From Thuidium tamariscinum (taxonomy: Eukaryota; Streptophyta; Bryopsida; Hypnales; Thuidiaceae): a DNA stretch of 64,000 nucleotides. Below, piece after piece: positions 22,047-33,887 of this stretch. The stretch covers positions 17,003,501 through 17,067,500 of the forward strand of contig OX344749.2 of NCBI GenBank assembly GCA_947034885.2. Direction: 5' to 3'. The translations under genes and the position numbers were made by a program. The notes under the pieces were generated by a model. It had not been told where the DNA came from, did not search any database, and saw only the letters and a list, made by a program, of their open reading frames with translations. The first letter of the stretch is position 1; every line of letters begins with the position of its first letter.

Positions 22047-24080
22047 CCCCTAAATGTTCAAAGGCCTCTTGTATAGTGGGGTACCAATCAAAATGTCGTT
22101 TTCGAATTCGCAGTGAGAAAAATTTCAGTACTGCCAACTTTGAAAGCCTCTCGAGAGCTCAAAAATTGGTATTTTACCACGAAAATTTTACCACAGCATT
22201 ATTTTTAAGTTAATTATATGTATGCCAAATTTCAAGGCCAAAAGATTCACCAAAAAAAAGTTATTCAAAATCTATCAACATGGGTAGTGGAGAGAAACAT
22301 TTCACTACTTTCAACTTTGACACCTTCCTAAGGATTGAGTTTTTTTTCTTTTGCCATGAAATTTTTGTCATGAAATAATCTCTATTTTTTTAATATGTAT
22401 AAAAAATTTCAAGGTAAATTTTTTTAAAGAAGATATTTGAAATCTCCCAACAAGTGTAGTTTTGAGAAAATTTTCACAATTGCCAACTTTGACACCCTCC
22501 CAAGGGCTGAAAAATTGGTTTCTTACCATGAATTTTTTTTTGTGAAGTCATCTCTATGTTGATATGTTCTCCAAATTTCAAGTTCAAATGAATTACCAAA
22601 AAAAAGATATACAAAATCTCCCAACATGTGTAGTTGTGAGGAGGAGTTTTTGAGCCCTTAGTATAGTGTTATTTTGCGGAGCAAAGTTTGACACGAATGT
22701 AAAAACTCAACCTCACAACTACACATGTTGAGAGATTTTGAATATCTTTTTTTGGGTAAGTGTTTTGAACTTGAAATTTGGAATATATATTACCAACATA
22801 AAGTTGATCTTATTCAAAAAAATTCATGTTAATTAGACAAATTTTCAGCCCTTGGGAGGGTATCAAAGTTGGCAATAGCGAAAATTTTCTCACAACTACA
22901 CATGTTGAGAGATTTTGTATATCTTCTTTTTGGTAAGTCATTTGAACTTGAAATTTGGAGAACATATTATAAACATAGAGATAACTTCACACAAAAAAAT
23001 TCATGGTAAGAAACCAATTTTTCAGCCCTTGGGAGGGTGTCAAAGTTGGCAATTGTGAAAATTTTCTCAAAACTACACCTGTTGGGAGATTTCAAATATC
23101 TTCTTTAAAAAAATTTACCTTGAAATTTTTTATACATATTAAAAAAATAGAGATTGTTTCATGAAAAAAATTTCATGGAAAAAGAAAAAAATTCAATCCT
23201 TAGGAAGGTGTCAAAGTTGAAAGTAGTGAAATGTTTCTCACCACTATCCATGTTGATAGATTTTGAAAAACTTTTTTTTGGTAAATCTTTTGGCCTTGAA
23301 ATTTGGCATACATATAATTAACTTAAAGATGATGTTGTGGTAAGAATTTTGTGGTAAAATACCAATTTTTGAGCTCTTGGGAGGCTTTCAAAGTTGGCAG
23401 TACTGAAATTTTTCTCATTGTGAATTTGAAAACGACATTTTGATTGGTCCCCCACTGTACTTTTTGAAATCAAATCAAACAAAACCAAAAATATAATTTT
23501 TGATAAGTTTGATCAATATTCTTAAAGTTGCAATGGTAGAATTCAAACTAGTCAAGATCTATTATTGATCATGTAGGAAAAGAAAACACAATAATATCAC
23601 TTTTGGATTGAAATATACTATTTAATCAAGAGGGTGTTAAAACTACTTTTTAAGATCATTTGAAGCCTTTCAATACTCTTTTTACATGTCAAATCAAAAA
23701 TTGAGGTCATGATCAATAAATGAGATTGGAGGCCCTAACACGCATAATCATAATCAATTTAAGGCTTCTCAAATCCATTCTACAATTTTTTTCAAAATGA
23801 ATTTCTAAAATGTAATTTCTTCCCTAGAATCTATAGTTTTTGAGTCTCATCTCCAAAATCCTCTATCACTAAAAAAAACCAATTACAATGGCATCTATGC
23901 ACAAAAAATTTCAATAGAAACATGATAAATAAATAAAATTCAAAATCATAATTTTGGCATTTAAAGGACACTACAAAGGATATTGTATTTCAAAAAAATA
24001 CCAAAAATAAGACTTTAGTAAGGTTTTATTTAGCTTAAAAGTTTAATTGATGCCAAATATAGTGCCTTGAGCATTTAGGA
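22047..24080 (-). mobile_element. 0.65-kb TTAA-class element split by a TA foldback
   Basis: Left terminus CCCCTAAATGTTCAAAGG (flank TTAT) and right terminus CCTTGAGCATTTAGGA. The sequence 23460-24080 aligns, reversed, with 42885-43530. Taking out the 1384-bp foldback at 22074-23457 and one TA leaves about 648 bp, the length of the intact relative (646 bp), which shows the order of insertion. Confidence 0.75.
22074..23457 (+). mobile_element. TA-flanked modular foldback element, copy 1
   Basis: A 1384-bp hairpin-like element with ends TAGTGGGGTACCAATC and (reverse complement) CAGTGGGGGACCAATC, flanked by TA on both sides. TA duplication and a CAGTGGGG start fit Tc1/mariner-type termini. The left arm has three and the right arm four diverged copies of a module of about 170 bp, recognisable by 'gccaactttgacaccc' and 'caacatgtgtagtt'. 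A unique centre of about 70 bp lies near 22645-22715. No transposase frame. Confidence 0.85.
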
Positions 24081-24426
24081 GTTCTATTTTTATCATTTTG
24101 TTTTATATTCTTTTGGAGTTGGAGTTGATCTCATATAAAATGAGTTTTATTTATTCAAATAATAGACTTTAGAGTAGTGTACACATCAAATGGAATGAAT
24201 AATAATAAAATTTAATCATTTAACTAATTTGGTCTCAAAATTAGTGTAGTCTAAAGATTGTTCTCATATGTGACAATGTAGAGGTTAATTATGCTACATT
24301 TTACAAAATTTGATTGGACATCTTTTTTTTTTAGGAACATTTAACACATAGACAATTTCCATGGAATGGCCTATTTGTTTGACTATAGAATGAATTAGGA
24401 ATGGCTTTCATATTCCAAAAATTAAA

Positions 24427-24902
24427 GTTACTTTCACACTATAGCCAAAGGTCAAGAGTCCATCCATTTTCACCAATTAGATTTCAAGAAACCATAAGTT
24501 TAGCCTTATGACCCTTGACACTCATGTAGTACAATCCAAAGTCCATGAAAATTTGATGTCTCTAAAACTACCTACATAGCATCCAAACGCTTACATAGCA
24601 ACGGACTCTCAGCTAAGTTTGGGTCGAGCAAAAATGGTGATCCAAAATCTAGTCAAGAAGCCATAGAAGTTTTTCCATTAAAAATCAGAATCTAACAAGA
24701 TTTCAATCATTAGATTGGCATAGATTTGGACATTGGGCTTGGCCTTTGGAGGCTTCACACTATAGCCAGCCAAAGGCTTTAAATCCTACTCTGGAGTATT
24801 TTTTATTGCCTTTTAATAGCCTATTTCTTTAAAATCTCAACAAAGTTTGGGTCATTCACTCCCATAGCCTCTCGACTTGGACATCCATAGTGTGAAGTGA
24901 CC
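24427..24902. mobile_element. Candidate TIR element, about 0.48 kb
   Basis: GTTACTTTCACACTATAG on the left and CTATGG-type CCATAGTGTGAAGTGACC on the right form imperfect inverted ends. A further TTCACACTATAGCC lies inside at 24757. No target duplication was confirmed. Confidence 0.35.
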
Positions 24903-25002
24903 CTTAGTAGTTTGGATGCTTTGGCAAAAACAACTACCTCTGTAAATGGAATTACAATATATAATAATTTGACATTTGAAAAATAAAATTTCCTATGTAA
25001 TA

Positions 25003-25571
25003 CTCCCTTTGTCCCACTAAAAGCTTCCAAAACTCTTCCCCTTAAGAAATTAACTATATTTTTGATGAAAGAGCCAAAAATACATGCATTCAAAAATGAA
25101 TAACCTGTCCCTTAGGTCTATGCAAAATTTGGAACTCACACACTATTGTTTAGGCATCCAAAATACAAGTTAAAAGTACAAAATTTGACATATTTTATAA
25201 TTGTTGCCAGCTTTAATATCATTTTAGATGATTTAAAGGGTGGTGGATATAGTAGGATTCTAATAACATGTTCCCCAATCTAAGTATCCAAAAACAAAAA
25301 AAGTAGTCCACTTTATGATCAAATTTTAATAGCACCAAGCTATAAATGCTATTGTTTGAGGAAGCACTTAGTACAAGGTGCTTCATATTGCCATTTCAAG
25401 CCAAGCTTGTAAGGTGAATGACATGCTCTTAGATTGTTTCACTTGCCCCCACAAGGTTGTTTAGCACAACATTCACTAAACAGTCAAAATCACAAAAAAC
25501 CAGCTTTTTAGTGGGATAAAAATTTTGCTTGATTTGAAAGCTTATAACTTAAGTTAGTGGGACAGAGGGAG
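25003..25571. mobile_element. Stowaway-like MITE
   Basis: Termini CTCCCTTTGTCCCACTAA and TTAGTGGGACAGAGGGAG, each flanked by TA (25001-25002, 25572-25573). CTCCCTC(C/T)GTCCCA with TA duplication is the established Stowaway signature (Tc1/mariner). 569 bp, non-coding, relatively long for the class. Confidence 0.85.
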
Positions 25572-25938
25572 TATGTATGAGTGCACTGAGCCAAGTGACT
25601 GATTATTTGTTGTCCCAAATTATTGTTGATTTTAGAAATATTTTACTCCACACCAATACTAAAACTTAGATGCTTTTCAAATAGTGTAATTGACATTATT
25701 TGAATAGAAGGAGTCAAATGAATCATTAATATCTTGCTGTACTGACCGACACACGATATTATTGTCTAAATATATATTTCAATCAAATGCAGGGATTAAA
25801 ATTGCTAAGTTAGGGAACCTACTGTGGGTGGATTCAAAATTTATTTTTGGTAATGAAACATGTCAATTGTTTTTATACATTCAATAATCAGTACCATATT
25901 ATATCCATTATCTGTGGAAAAAGCGGTGGCTAGTTTAA

Positions 25939-26152
25939 CCCTGGAAGATTGCGGGGGCCTATGCAGAAATCATCTTTTCTAAAACTGTGGGAATCATTGG
26001 TACAAAAAGATCCAAAAGAACGCATTTGAAGTCAGCCTAATGTAGAAGATCTCCACTTTCCACATTTAATTCCGAGGATGAATAGTTGTTGTCCTATCCT
26101 ACATAAGAGAATTCCTTGTCATTCATTGGACACTAAGCATCCACCTTTTGGG
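25939..26152 (+). mobile_element. TTAA mini-element (220-bp class)
   Basis: TTAA then CCCTGGAAGATTGCGG at the left (TTAA 25935-25938) and CACCTTTTGGG then TTAA (26153-26156) at the right. The body shares 'gtgggaatcattggt' and 'gaagatct' blocks with 29977-30197. Confidence 0.65.
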
Positions 26153-26184
26153 TTAAAGTTAGTTTGTTAAGGGGGGAACCTTAA

Positions 26185-26783
26185 CTTTTAAAGAATTGAG
26201 GCCATATTTTTTATCAAAACCACTCAAAATTGCCATTTCTGTTGCATTCATCTATGAAAACAAAAAAATACTTTTTTTTGAGATCTAACTATAGAGTCTC
26301 GTGTTTAATTTATTTGAGATCATGTAGTCAAAATTTCATAAAGTTTGACATTGTAGATTGAAATATATGAGCAATCAAAGGTTATTTTTTTCAAAAAGAT
26401 GCTAAAACTACTTGAAAAACAATATTGTCTGTAACTTTTGTATTACTATTCCAAATAGAATGAATCAAAGCTTGAAATTTAGACAAAAATATATGCCTCA
26501 AGGGAAATAAATTTAAGGCACATAAATCCCTCAAGGCATATACTTCTGTTTAAATTTTGTCTTATTGCAAATTTTTTTTGTTGCCCACTAAGTTATGTTT
26601 GGGACTTTTTGTGTTATAACTTTTGCTCTTGGGCACCAATTGAAATCAAAATTATATTACTTTGAAGTTAATTAGTTTTTCTATCTTATAAGAAAGTTTC
26701 AAAAAGTTTCACCAAAAATTGAGGTCATAGGAACCTACCCCAAATCCATTTTGTTGGTTGAAGAGACAACAATCCTTTAGGGA
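26185..26783 (+). mobile_element. Internally deleted 0.92-kb TTAA element
   Basis: Flanked by TTAA at 26181-26184 and 26784-26787. The right half follows 47658-48578 closely ('gtgttataacttttgctc', 'tatcttataagaaagtttc'). About 320 bp of the middle is missing. A small perfect hairpin, atatgcctcaaggga / tccctcaaggcatat, sits at about 26489-26547. Confidence 0.65.
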
Positions 26784-28908
26784 TTAAAATTTTCTTTTGC
26801 AAGGAATCTTGTCCCTTGGTTCTTTGTATTGTTTTGTCTATCAATGCAAATTGTCCATTTGTTTCAAGAAGAAGAAAAAAAAAAAGGGGAAATAAAGATG
26901 GTTGAGCATTTTGAAAACAAACAGTGCAAAAAAATAGAAGGAAAGTGGTGAATCTTGAAATTAGCCAATGCCCCTAAAAAATTGGAAGAGATTTCACTAC
27001 CTTTATTTTAAACCTAGAGTTCACTCCAAGAAAAAATAGGAACATTTAATACATCTTTTCAACATTTGGTGGATTTTAGTTGAAATGAAATGTTATTCAT
27101 TGGCTAGTATGTGGTCAAGGCAAGGGTCATACCCAAGTATTAGCCTTGTGGGACAAGGTATTGAACTAGGAGATTCAACAACTTAGGGGTGGTTTTTAGG
27201 AATTTGGATAATATTGTGAAATGCATATTGAAAATGCAAGTGCAATTCCTTAGCTTTGATATGTGATTATTGTAATGCATTCAATTCATGTTGTTATAGT
27301 CTATTCAAGCTATGGCAAAAATCCTATTTAGAATCTCAACTTGAACCTCTGATCTATTGAAATCCAAACTAAGAGGCCCTAATTGTTGGCAAAAATTAGA
27401 GTAGGAAATATGGCAACTTTGTTTTTTCAATTTTTTTGGTTGGATCTACAAATACATTATGCTTCATTGATTTCAATGATATAAATATGACCATGATTGA
27501 GTTATAGTTTTCAAATTTTGATGTGGTTGTTTTCCATTAATGAATCGTTTTTTTCTTCAAAAATAAGATAATGTCAACTGTATATTATGTTCCAATCTCT
27601 TTAAGCATTTGTCCTATAAGCACTTGATTTATATACCAATCATGAGTAGTACCTTATTGGGGCAACAAAGGAACTATTTGAAGGTGGAAATTTAGATTTC
27701 TAAACTATTTTAGTTTTATACAAACTTTTCACTACTATTATCAATTTTATTGTAGATGAGTTGGAAGGTCTTCAAATGGTAAAGGACTATATTATATTCA
27801 ACAACTATTACCTACAATGCAACATTAATTAGTACTTTTAGTTAGATTTTTTTAATTATTTAAATAGATACTTATTAAATTGTATACCTACTTGAATAAG
27901 AAATTATATTTGTATTTGTAATACATTGTATATGTGTTTGTACCAAGTTTTTTTTTTTTTTGAACAAATGGTTATATGGCCTTCCTTTCAAGAAGGTTTT
28001 AAGTTGTCTAGCTCCTTAATTTGGAGAACTTGAATCGAAAAAGGCCATATTTGAGTATGCAATTTTGAATACATAATTTTTTGTATGTGTTGGATTTGCA
28101 CAATAGATGAAATGAGATTTTTAAAATATTGTGGCAATAGCATGCAAGGGCATTATTGCTCTTTGGCATTTTTTAAGACATTTTCCCTTTTTTTTCTATA
28201 GGCTTGAAGTTGATGATTTTTTTTGAAGAAATCAGGCCTTAAAAAAAAACTTGGTTTGTATTTAGGTTTATATTTTTTTGGAGTGGGATATTTTCATTAT
28301 ACTTTGGACAAAGCCTGTGTCATTGATTCTCACTTCAACTGTGGGTTCTAGACTTAAATTTTCAAATCCTATCCATAACCACAATCACATTGTACAACAC
28401 AATTAGGGATTCATCAAAGGATGAACAACTAGTTGGACACCCATTCTTTGTCTAATTAGTCCAATGGCGAGGGTTAGTTCTTTTATATTAATTTAAAAAA
28501 ATTAACTTGTATTTCATTGATTCTTAATTTTCTTTGTTAAATTTCCCCTCTATCAACTATCAATAAACCAATATCATTGTTTATTTAAGAAAAGGCCTCT
28601 CGTCACACCTTTCTTGTTATTTTTAGCAAAAGAGTGTACATTTTTTAAAGAAGGGATAGAGCTACTAAGGTTGAATTACCTATTTTCCACAACCCAAAAT
28701 AACAGCTTTATAGGGTGAACAATTTTTGATAGTTAAAGATAAGTGCTCAATTTACAAAAAAAATTCATATTTGTACCTTCTTGTCCACTAATCTCTCTTC
28801 CCTCGAGAAGTGCTAAAACCAATTGTAATAGATAGGTTTATAAGACTAAAATGTGTTCAAATGAAAAATCCACATTTCTATCAAACAAAATATTAATTGT
28901 TGGAATAC

Positions 28909-28909
<1 letters not shown>
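26784..28909. other. AT-rich intergenic DNA
   Basis: 2.1 kb with only short motif-less frames and homopolymer runs. No repeat family from elsewhere in the window was recognised here. Confidence 0.4.

Positions 28910-28962
<53 letters not shown>
28910..28962. repeat. (TTA)n microsatellite
   Basis: About 17 uninterrupted TTA/TAT repeats. A frame through it would encode poly-Tyr, which is not credible as a protein. Confidence 0.95.
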
Positions 28963-29649
28963 TTCCATTCTTCCTCATCCTTGTGAAGCTCAATTTCTTA
29001 ACGAATTTCCCATATTCTATCGGCAGAAATGCTAAAGTTTTAGAAATAGGTACCTCTACCTCACTTAGAGGTTGCCTCTGAAGCATCTTGAACATTTTTG
29101 TAACTCACCTAATTTTTACCATGGGACATTAAACCCATCCCACAAAGTGAGACCATCGGGCTAGATTTACCCTAGGGATAAATGCTGAATTTTTTTTTCC
29201 CAAATTCTAAATTCATAATTGCAATCACAAAAACCCACATTAGGTAGGAGGGTATTTTTACTTTTACCCCTGGATAACATGAGTTTTACCCTTCTGCACC
29301 CACTTCGTACGATGGATTTAACGTCCTGCATTTTTACCTGCCCACTCACTGAAGGGGCAGGGAGAACTGACCCCCTCGCTCGGCCACTTGGGTAAAACGC
29401 TATAATTTTTTATATTTCACACAAATTTTTTTTTGCAAATTTTGAATTCATATTTGCAATCAGAGACTGCAAATTAGCTAGGGGGTGATGAAAGTAGGGG
29501 TGATCACGGCCCAAACCAGGGGCTTTTTGTTTTGATTGCAGCTCTGGTAAAACATGGTAAGGCCGACCGAGGGGGCCAATCCACCCAGATCCTCACGGAA
29601 GTCAGTCAGCCCTCACTTCAGTATAAATTTTTCTTTTTCCCCCTCCTTC
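28963..29649. other. Mixed AT-rich / GC-rich DNA with a degenerate duplication
   Basis: Two related stretches, about 29190-29255 and 29425-29490, share a T-rich run followed by 'aaatt-tgaattcat-atttgcaatca' and 'gtagggggg'-like ends, suggesting an old local duplication. No gene is supported. Confidence 0.35.
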
Positions 29650-29960
29650 CAGAAATCGTTGGGATTCCACCGAGGAGGACTTTGGTTTGACTCATTTTGA
29701 CTGGGACCGAGGTCTCCCAAGCAACCTTTCTTCCGAAGTCAATGAACTGCAAGCAAAAGGGGCGTTCGGCGAACTCCGTCGAGGAATTAGGGTTCAGTTG
29801 AGGAAGGGGCCGGAGTGACGGGCCCTGCAATCCAGGCTTTGATTGGCATTCCTGACACCTTCGGATCCCAAACTCGCTCAACAACTCCTCCAGGCCTCTT
29901 GGCACTTCAAGGCAAGCCACCGGCTCTTGCAGTTGGAGCAGCCCCAACGCATCCCGGAAT
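29650..29960 (+). pseudogene. GC-rich island with exon-like frames
   Basis: A T/C-rich tract ending CTTCCAG at about 29650 looks like a 3' splice site. The next frame runs 54 codons (begins NRWDSTEEDFGLTHFDWDRG) to a TGA near 29817. A different frame then stays open for about 60 codons (contains IGIPDTFGSQTR) to a TAG near 29966. This could be one coding region with a frameshift. I recognise no family. A captured gene fragment is possible; a minus-strand frame (29618-29947) is the alternative. Confidence 0.3.
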
Positions 29961-29976
29961 GCGGTAGAAGCACCAA

Positions 29977-30197
29977 CCCTTAAAGCTGCGAGCCGGTGAC
30001 AGTGGAAATCATGAATTTGGATTCCATGGGAATCATTGGTTCCAAAAAAACCAAAAGCACTCGCTCAAAGTCAATGCACTATGGAAGATCTTTCTTTTCG
30101 ATGCCTCATTCCAAAGACAAATAGTTGCATTTTTGTCCTCGACAAAGAGGTTCTTTCTCATGCATTGACCAAAAATGCCCTTTGTGGTAGTTATGGG
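29977..30197 (+). mobile_element. TTAA mini-element (220-bp class)
   Basis: Starts CCCTTAAAGCTGCGAG and ends GTAGTTATGGG. It aligns with 25939-26152 and 62636-62857 through 'aaatcatg', 'gtcaa' and 'gaagatcttt' blocks. Flanks CCAA and TTAC are degenerate TTAA. Frame 30036-30227 is inside it and not a gene. Confidence 0.55.
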
Positions 30198-30765
30198 TTA
30201 CGCAAGTTTGGAGGAGATCTTGTGTAGTATGATGAGGTGGTGGAAATTTTTCTCATATATGAAGGTAGGAAATATGGGGATAGGAGAATTTTGAGAATTT
30301 TATTTCCAAAATTGAAATTATTGTGAATTTTAGGAGTAAAAAGTGTTTATTACTGGTAGCCAATGATTAGAGTCTTCCAATTTTGATCAATGAGTTTTGC
30401 TCACTACTTTGAGACATGTATCATCACCATGCTAATTCCAACCTTGAAAATGACAAAAGAAACATATCTTAAGTTTTATTTTACTTTTAAGGTTGGAAAT
30501 AGCTTAGGACATCCCCACAGCATGGCTCAAAATTTGACTCATAATCGGGTCCTTTGGAGGGCTCTCCAACTCTGGCTCGGTTCGGCATTACTCATCTGTC
30601 CCACTGCTGAACAATGTAAGTAAACATCTAAAGAGAATTTTTTTTTAATCAAGTTTTCCAATTTTTTTGCCTTAAACTTGAAGCCAAAGAACATTTTTTT
30701 TTTCATTCTTTGAGATCTCACTCTCCTTGCTTGAGGAGATCTCTAAGTAATTTGAGAATGCATTA

Positions 30766-30998
30766 GAACAAGGCTCCTTATATTCCCATAGGGTGGAGGG
30801 AGGGGCTCCAATCCATGTGGGATATAAGGATTTGAACTAGTTTGAACTCGGGGTTCAAATTTTCAATTTTCAAAAATTTTAATTTTAATTTTCAAAATTA
30901 AAAATTTTAATTCTTAATTCAAACTAGTTCAAATCCTTATAGCCCACACGGGTTGGAACACCTCCGTCTCCCCTATGGGAATATAAGGAGCCTTGTTC
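30766..30998. mobile_element. Hairpin MITE inside Tourist-like element
   Basis: Near-perfect inverted ends, GAACAAGGCTCCTTATATTC at left and its complement at right, continue inward through AATCC-TGTGGG and AAACTAGTTCAAA. The centre is AT-rich. It is related in sequence to the foldback at 60436-61948. Confidence 0.7.
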
Positions 30999-31063
30999 CA
31001 TTGTAAACTTACTTCTTTCTACAACCACATGAAGTAGAAGTAGGAAGGCATGAGTCTCCATGG

Positions 31064-31163
31064 AAAGTAGAGCTCACTACATCCTTTTGAGGTGTAGGGA
31101 GGTGTCCCACATGGATTGGGATTACTCCCTCCACCTCAAGAGGATATAGTGAGCTCTACTTTT
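31064..31163. repeat. 100-bp hairpin
   Basis: AAAGTAGAGCTCACTA at the left pairs with TAGTGAGCTCTACTTTT at the right. The inner GAGG-GTAGGGAGG also pairs with CCTCCACCTC. It shares the 'cacatggatt' / 'aggata' theme with the neighbouring hairpin. Confidence 0.65.
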
Positions 31164-31585
31164 CGTGAAAAACTCAGGCCAAGATGGATTTTATTTTTCA
31201 TCTTTTTTGGGACAAGAAATGTATCATTTTTTGTACATGAAACTGCTTGTAAGCATTTCATTTAAAAAAATTGAAATTAGATGGTCAGCAAGGGTTTGTA
31301 CCTCAATATTGGGGTCAAAAGTACAGTCAAACTCCCTTCTGGGCCCTGGCTTAAACTCACAATTTTCCTGTGCGCCCAATAAATTTGGCCACACTCGGCT
31401 ATATTTTGAATCCTATTTTGTGTGCATTGGACTACAAATAGTTGGTTGACCTAGCGAAATACCCAATTCGGGTCATATTTTGAGCTGCATTGGGGATGCT
31501 CTTAGCCTACGGGAGTTTAGATATTGGGCATGGTTGAAAATTCATTTGGTGCTTCTACCTTAGGCCCCTCCAAATAAACTTCTCA

Positions 31586-32319
31586 GGGTAGTTGCAAGAA
31601 AGGCCTCCCATTTTTTGTCTCGTTTTGAATAGTACTCATGATTTTTTCAGGAGTACTATTTAATTAGAAAAACAATTTTTAAAAAATGTGAAAAATAATT
31701 TTCATGAATATACCTTCAAGAAGAAGGTACCCTAAGAAGGAAAAGTTCAAGAAAATTCTCTAACTAGGAGAACTAGAAAAGTGCAAAATCTCATGAAAAT
31801 GAGTACTTTCACATTTTAATTTGTAAAAAATAGGAAAAGAAATTTTTAAGAAAACTAAAAATTGGCAATTTGGAAAGGATTGATGATGATGAGATTTCAC
31901 CAAAAGAATTATTTTGAAACCATTTTTGATGTTCAGAATTGTATGCGCAAGGGGCCCCTGTTTGCATCAATGTAGAGGATATAAAATAATGTTTTAAAAA
32001 AAAAAAAATTCGTCAACTCATAAATCTTTATTGTATGAATATATCATACAAATTTCAAGTCTACATCATTAATTTTGGATACTCCACAGTACTAAAAAAC
32101 CCTAAATTGCAAAGTGTGACAAATTAGGTAAATTAAAATTTAATTAGAAAATGAATTTTGGAAATTTATGAAAAATAAGGAATTTCTTTACTATCAAGTT
32201 GGCCATCTTCAATAAAAATTTCAAGTACATTGGATTAATATCCCAAAAGTTATAACCAATGGCACAAATGTCACTTCCATTGTGACGCCAAAAAGGACAG
32301 CCCTTTCTTGCAATCACCC
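31586..32319. mobile_element. GGGTGATTGC-family element E3, 4-bp duplication CTCA
   Basis: Ends GGGTAGTTGCAAGAAAGGCC and (reverse complement) GGGTGATTGCAAGAAAGGGC. Flanks are CTCA at 31582-31585 and 32320-32323. 734 bp. Its right half (from about 31870) is the apparent ancestor of both arms of E4: shared 'tttgcatcaatgtagagg' versus 'tttgctctaatgtagagg' and 'aaagtgtgacaaatta'. Confidence 0.85.
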
Positions 32320-32323
32320 CTCA

Positions 32324-33654
32324 CTCTCTTCTTTTTGAATATACAACCTTTAAAGGCCATAGCAAGGACACAACAAGGATAGACACAACACATCATTTAT
32401 GGCAATCTGGAATAATTTTACTCAAGATATACAACATGGGGGCTTATCTTGAAAATAATTAGAACTTGAAAAGTTTTTTTTAATTGAAAGTGCAAACAAA
32501 CATCTTGTGGATAGGTCCCAAAAAATTCAAATTTAGATACTGGACATTGAAATCAACAACTTCAAAGTTACCTAAAAGACAAAAATTATTGTTGAAATGG
32601 TTACCAATATCATTTCACTCCAAATAGCACACTTTAGAATGAATTGTGTATTAGGTATTATGATTTGCCAATACCACTATAATCTTTGTCTTTTAACTAG
32701 CTTATGAAGTGATTTATTTTCATTATCCAATGTCTAAATTTGAATTTTGTTATAGTATTAATCCAAAGTACTTTTGAATATAATTCTAATAATAGACATT
32801 TCAACTTTTAATTCCAAAACAATAAAAAAAAAATAGATTTCTATTTAGTGGGCTACATTCTTGACTATATTGGTAATATCTTTAGGGAGTAATTTAACTA
32901 TAAATGATTCTCATGAAAATTTTAACTAAGCATTTTACATTTGCAAGTGGGATTTTTGTGAGTACAAAAATTTTATTAGCCTTCAAAGGTTGAATTGGTC
33001 ATTGTGAAATCTTTTTTGGCACCTTGCAAATCTTTTGCTTAAAAAAACAAGAACACTCATTGGAAGTCAAAGTAATGTGCAAAACTTCTCCTTTTCACAC
33101 AAAATTCCAAGGATGAACATATGTATTTACACCTTGTGTATAGGAATTCTCTGTCCTCCATTAGACACTTTTAGAATGTCGCATCACTATTAGGTTCAAG
33201 ACTAGCAAGTCTTAGAATTTTATATCAATCTTTACTACAAACTACATACATTTATACTATCAATGAGGGATTTTCCTCAAAATTAAAATGATTTCCAATT
33301 TCTCAAGCATCTAGGGAAGGTATTTTGTGTCAAACCAACTTCTTGAAGTACAAAGTTTTAACAACAAATGAAAAGGAATGAGTCTTGTGTATACAAAAAA
33401 TGAGTTATTCCATCAACCAAAGGTTTAAATATTTTGTATTCAAATTTTTTTTTTAGATATTGTTCGGTTCAAGAACTATAAGTATTATTTCACTTTCAAA
33501 AGTTTTGTTTTAATTCCAAAACATTTTTTTAATAAAATGATTTTTAAATGAATACTATATGATCAAAGTTTTAGAAAAAAAATTCATATTTAGAATTCAT
33601 CTTCTGAATTGAAATAAAAAATTCTTCTTAAAATCCATTCATACCAATACAAGG
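32324..33654. other. AT-rich DNA with a possible TTAA mini-element remnant
   Basis: About 33000-33200 carries blocks of the 220-bp class ('ggaagtcaaag', 'ccaaggatgaa', 'ctctgtcctccat'). No gene is recognised. Confidence 0.35.
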
Positions 33655-33887
33655 GGTGCTATTAAATGAACTTATAAGTGTGAGCCTATGAGCGTAGAAG
33701 CCTATACACCTATAGTATAAACACCTATAATATAGGTATTTATAATATAAATATACTATAATCATAGAAGGTTCCTTCAATAAAAAACACTTGTATGTTA
33801 TAAAAACCTTCAATAGTGGTAATATATCTACTTATATATATACTCAAGGCTCACATGCTCACATTTTAATACTCACATACTAGCACC
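33655..33887. mobile_element. GGTGCTA-terminus MITE
   Basis: Left GGTGCTATTAAATGAA...GTGAGCCTATGAGC and right (reverse complement) GGTGCTAGTATGTGAG...GTGAGCATGTGAGC form about 40 bp of imperfect inverted ends around a CTATA/TATAG-rich centre. The target duplication is not evident. Confidence 0.6.

Larger units (their letters stand above)
30507..31501. mobile_element. Tourist/PIF-Harbinger-like element with nested hairpins
   Basis: Ends GGACATCCCCACAGCA and (reverse complement) GAGCATCCCCAATGCA, continuing with GCTCAAAAT(A/T)TGAC on both sides. The flanks are TTA (30504-30506, 31502-31504), the 3-bp duplication typical of Tourist-like MITEs. 995 bp includes two hairpins (30766-30998 and 31064-31163). 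No transposase. Confidence 0.75.

Noticed and set aside
22074-23457. Regularly spaced repeats resembling a CRISPR array
   Set aside because: Units are about 170 bp, diverged, inverted between arms and inside a transposon-like hairpin, without short direct repeats, unique spacers or cas genes.
28851-29081. 76-codon frame with a poly-Tyr stretch
   Set aside because: Translation of the (TTA)n microsatellite.
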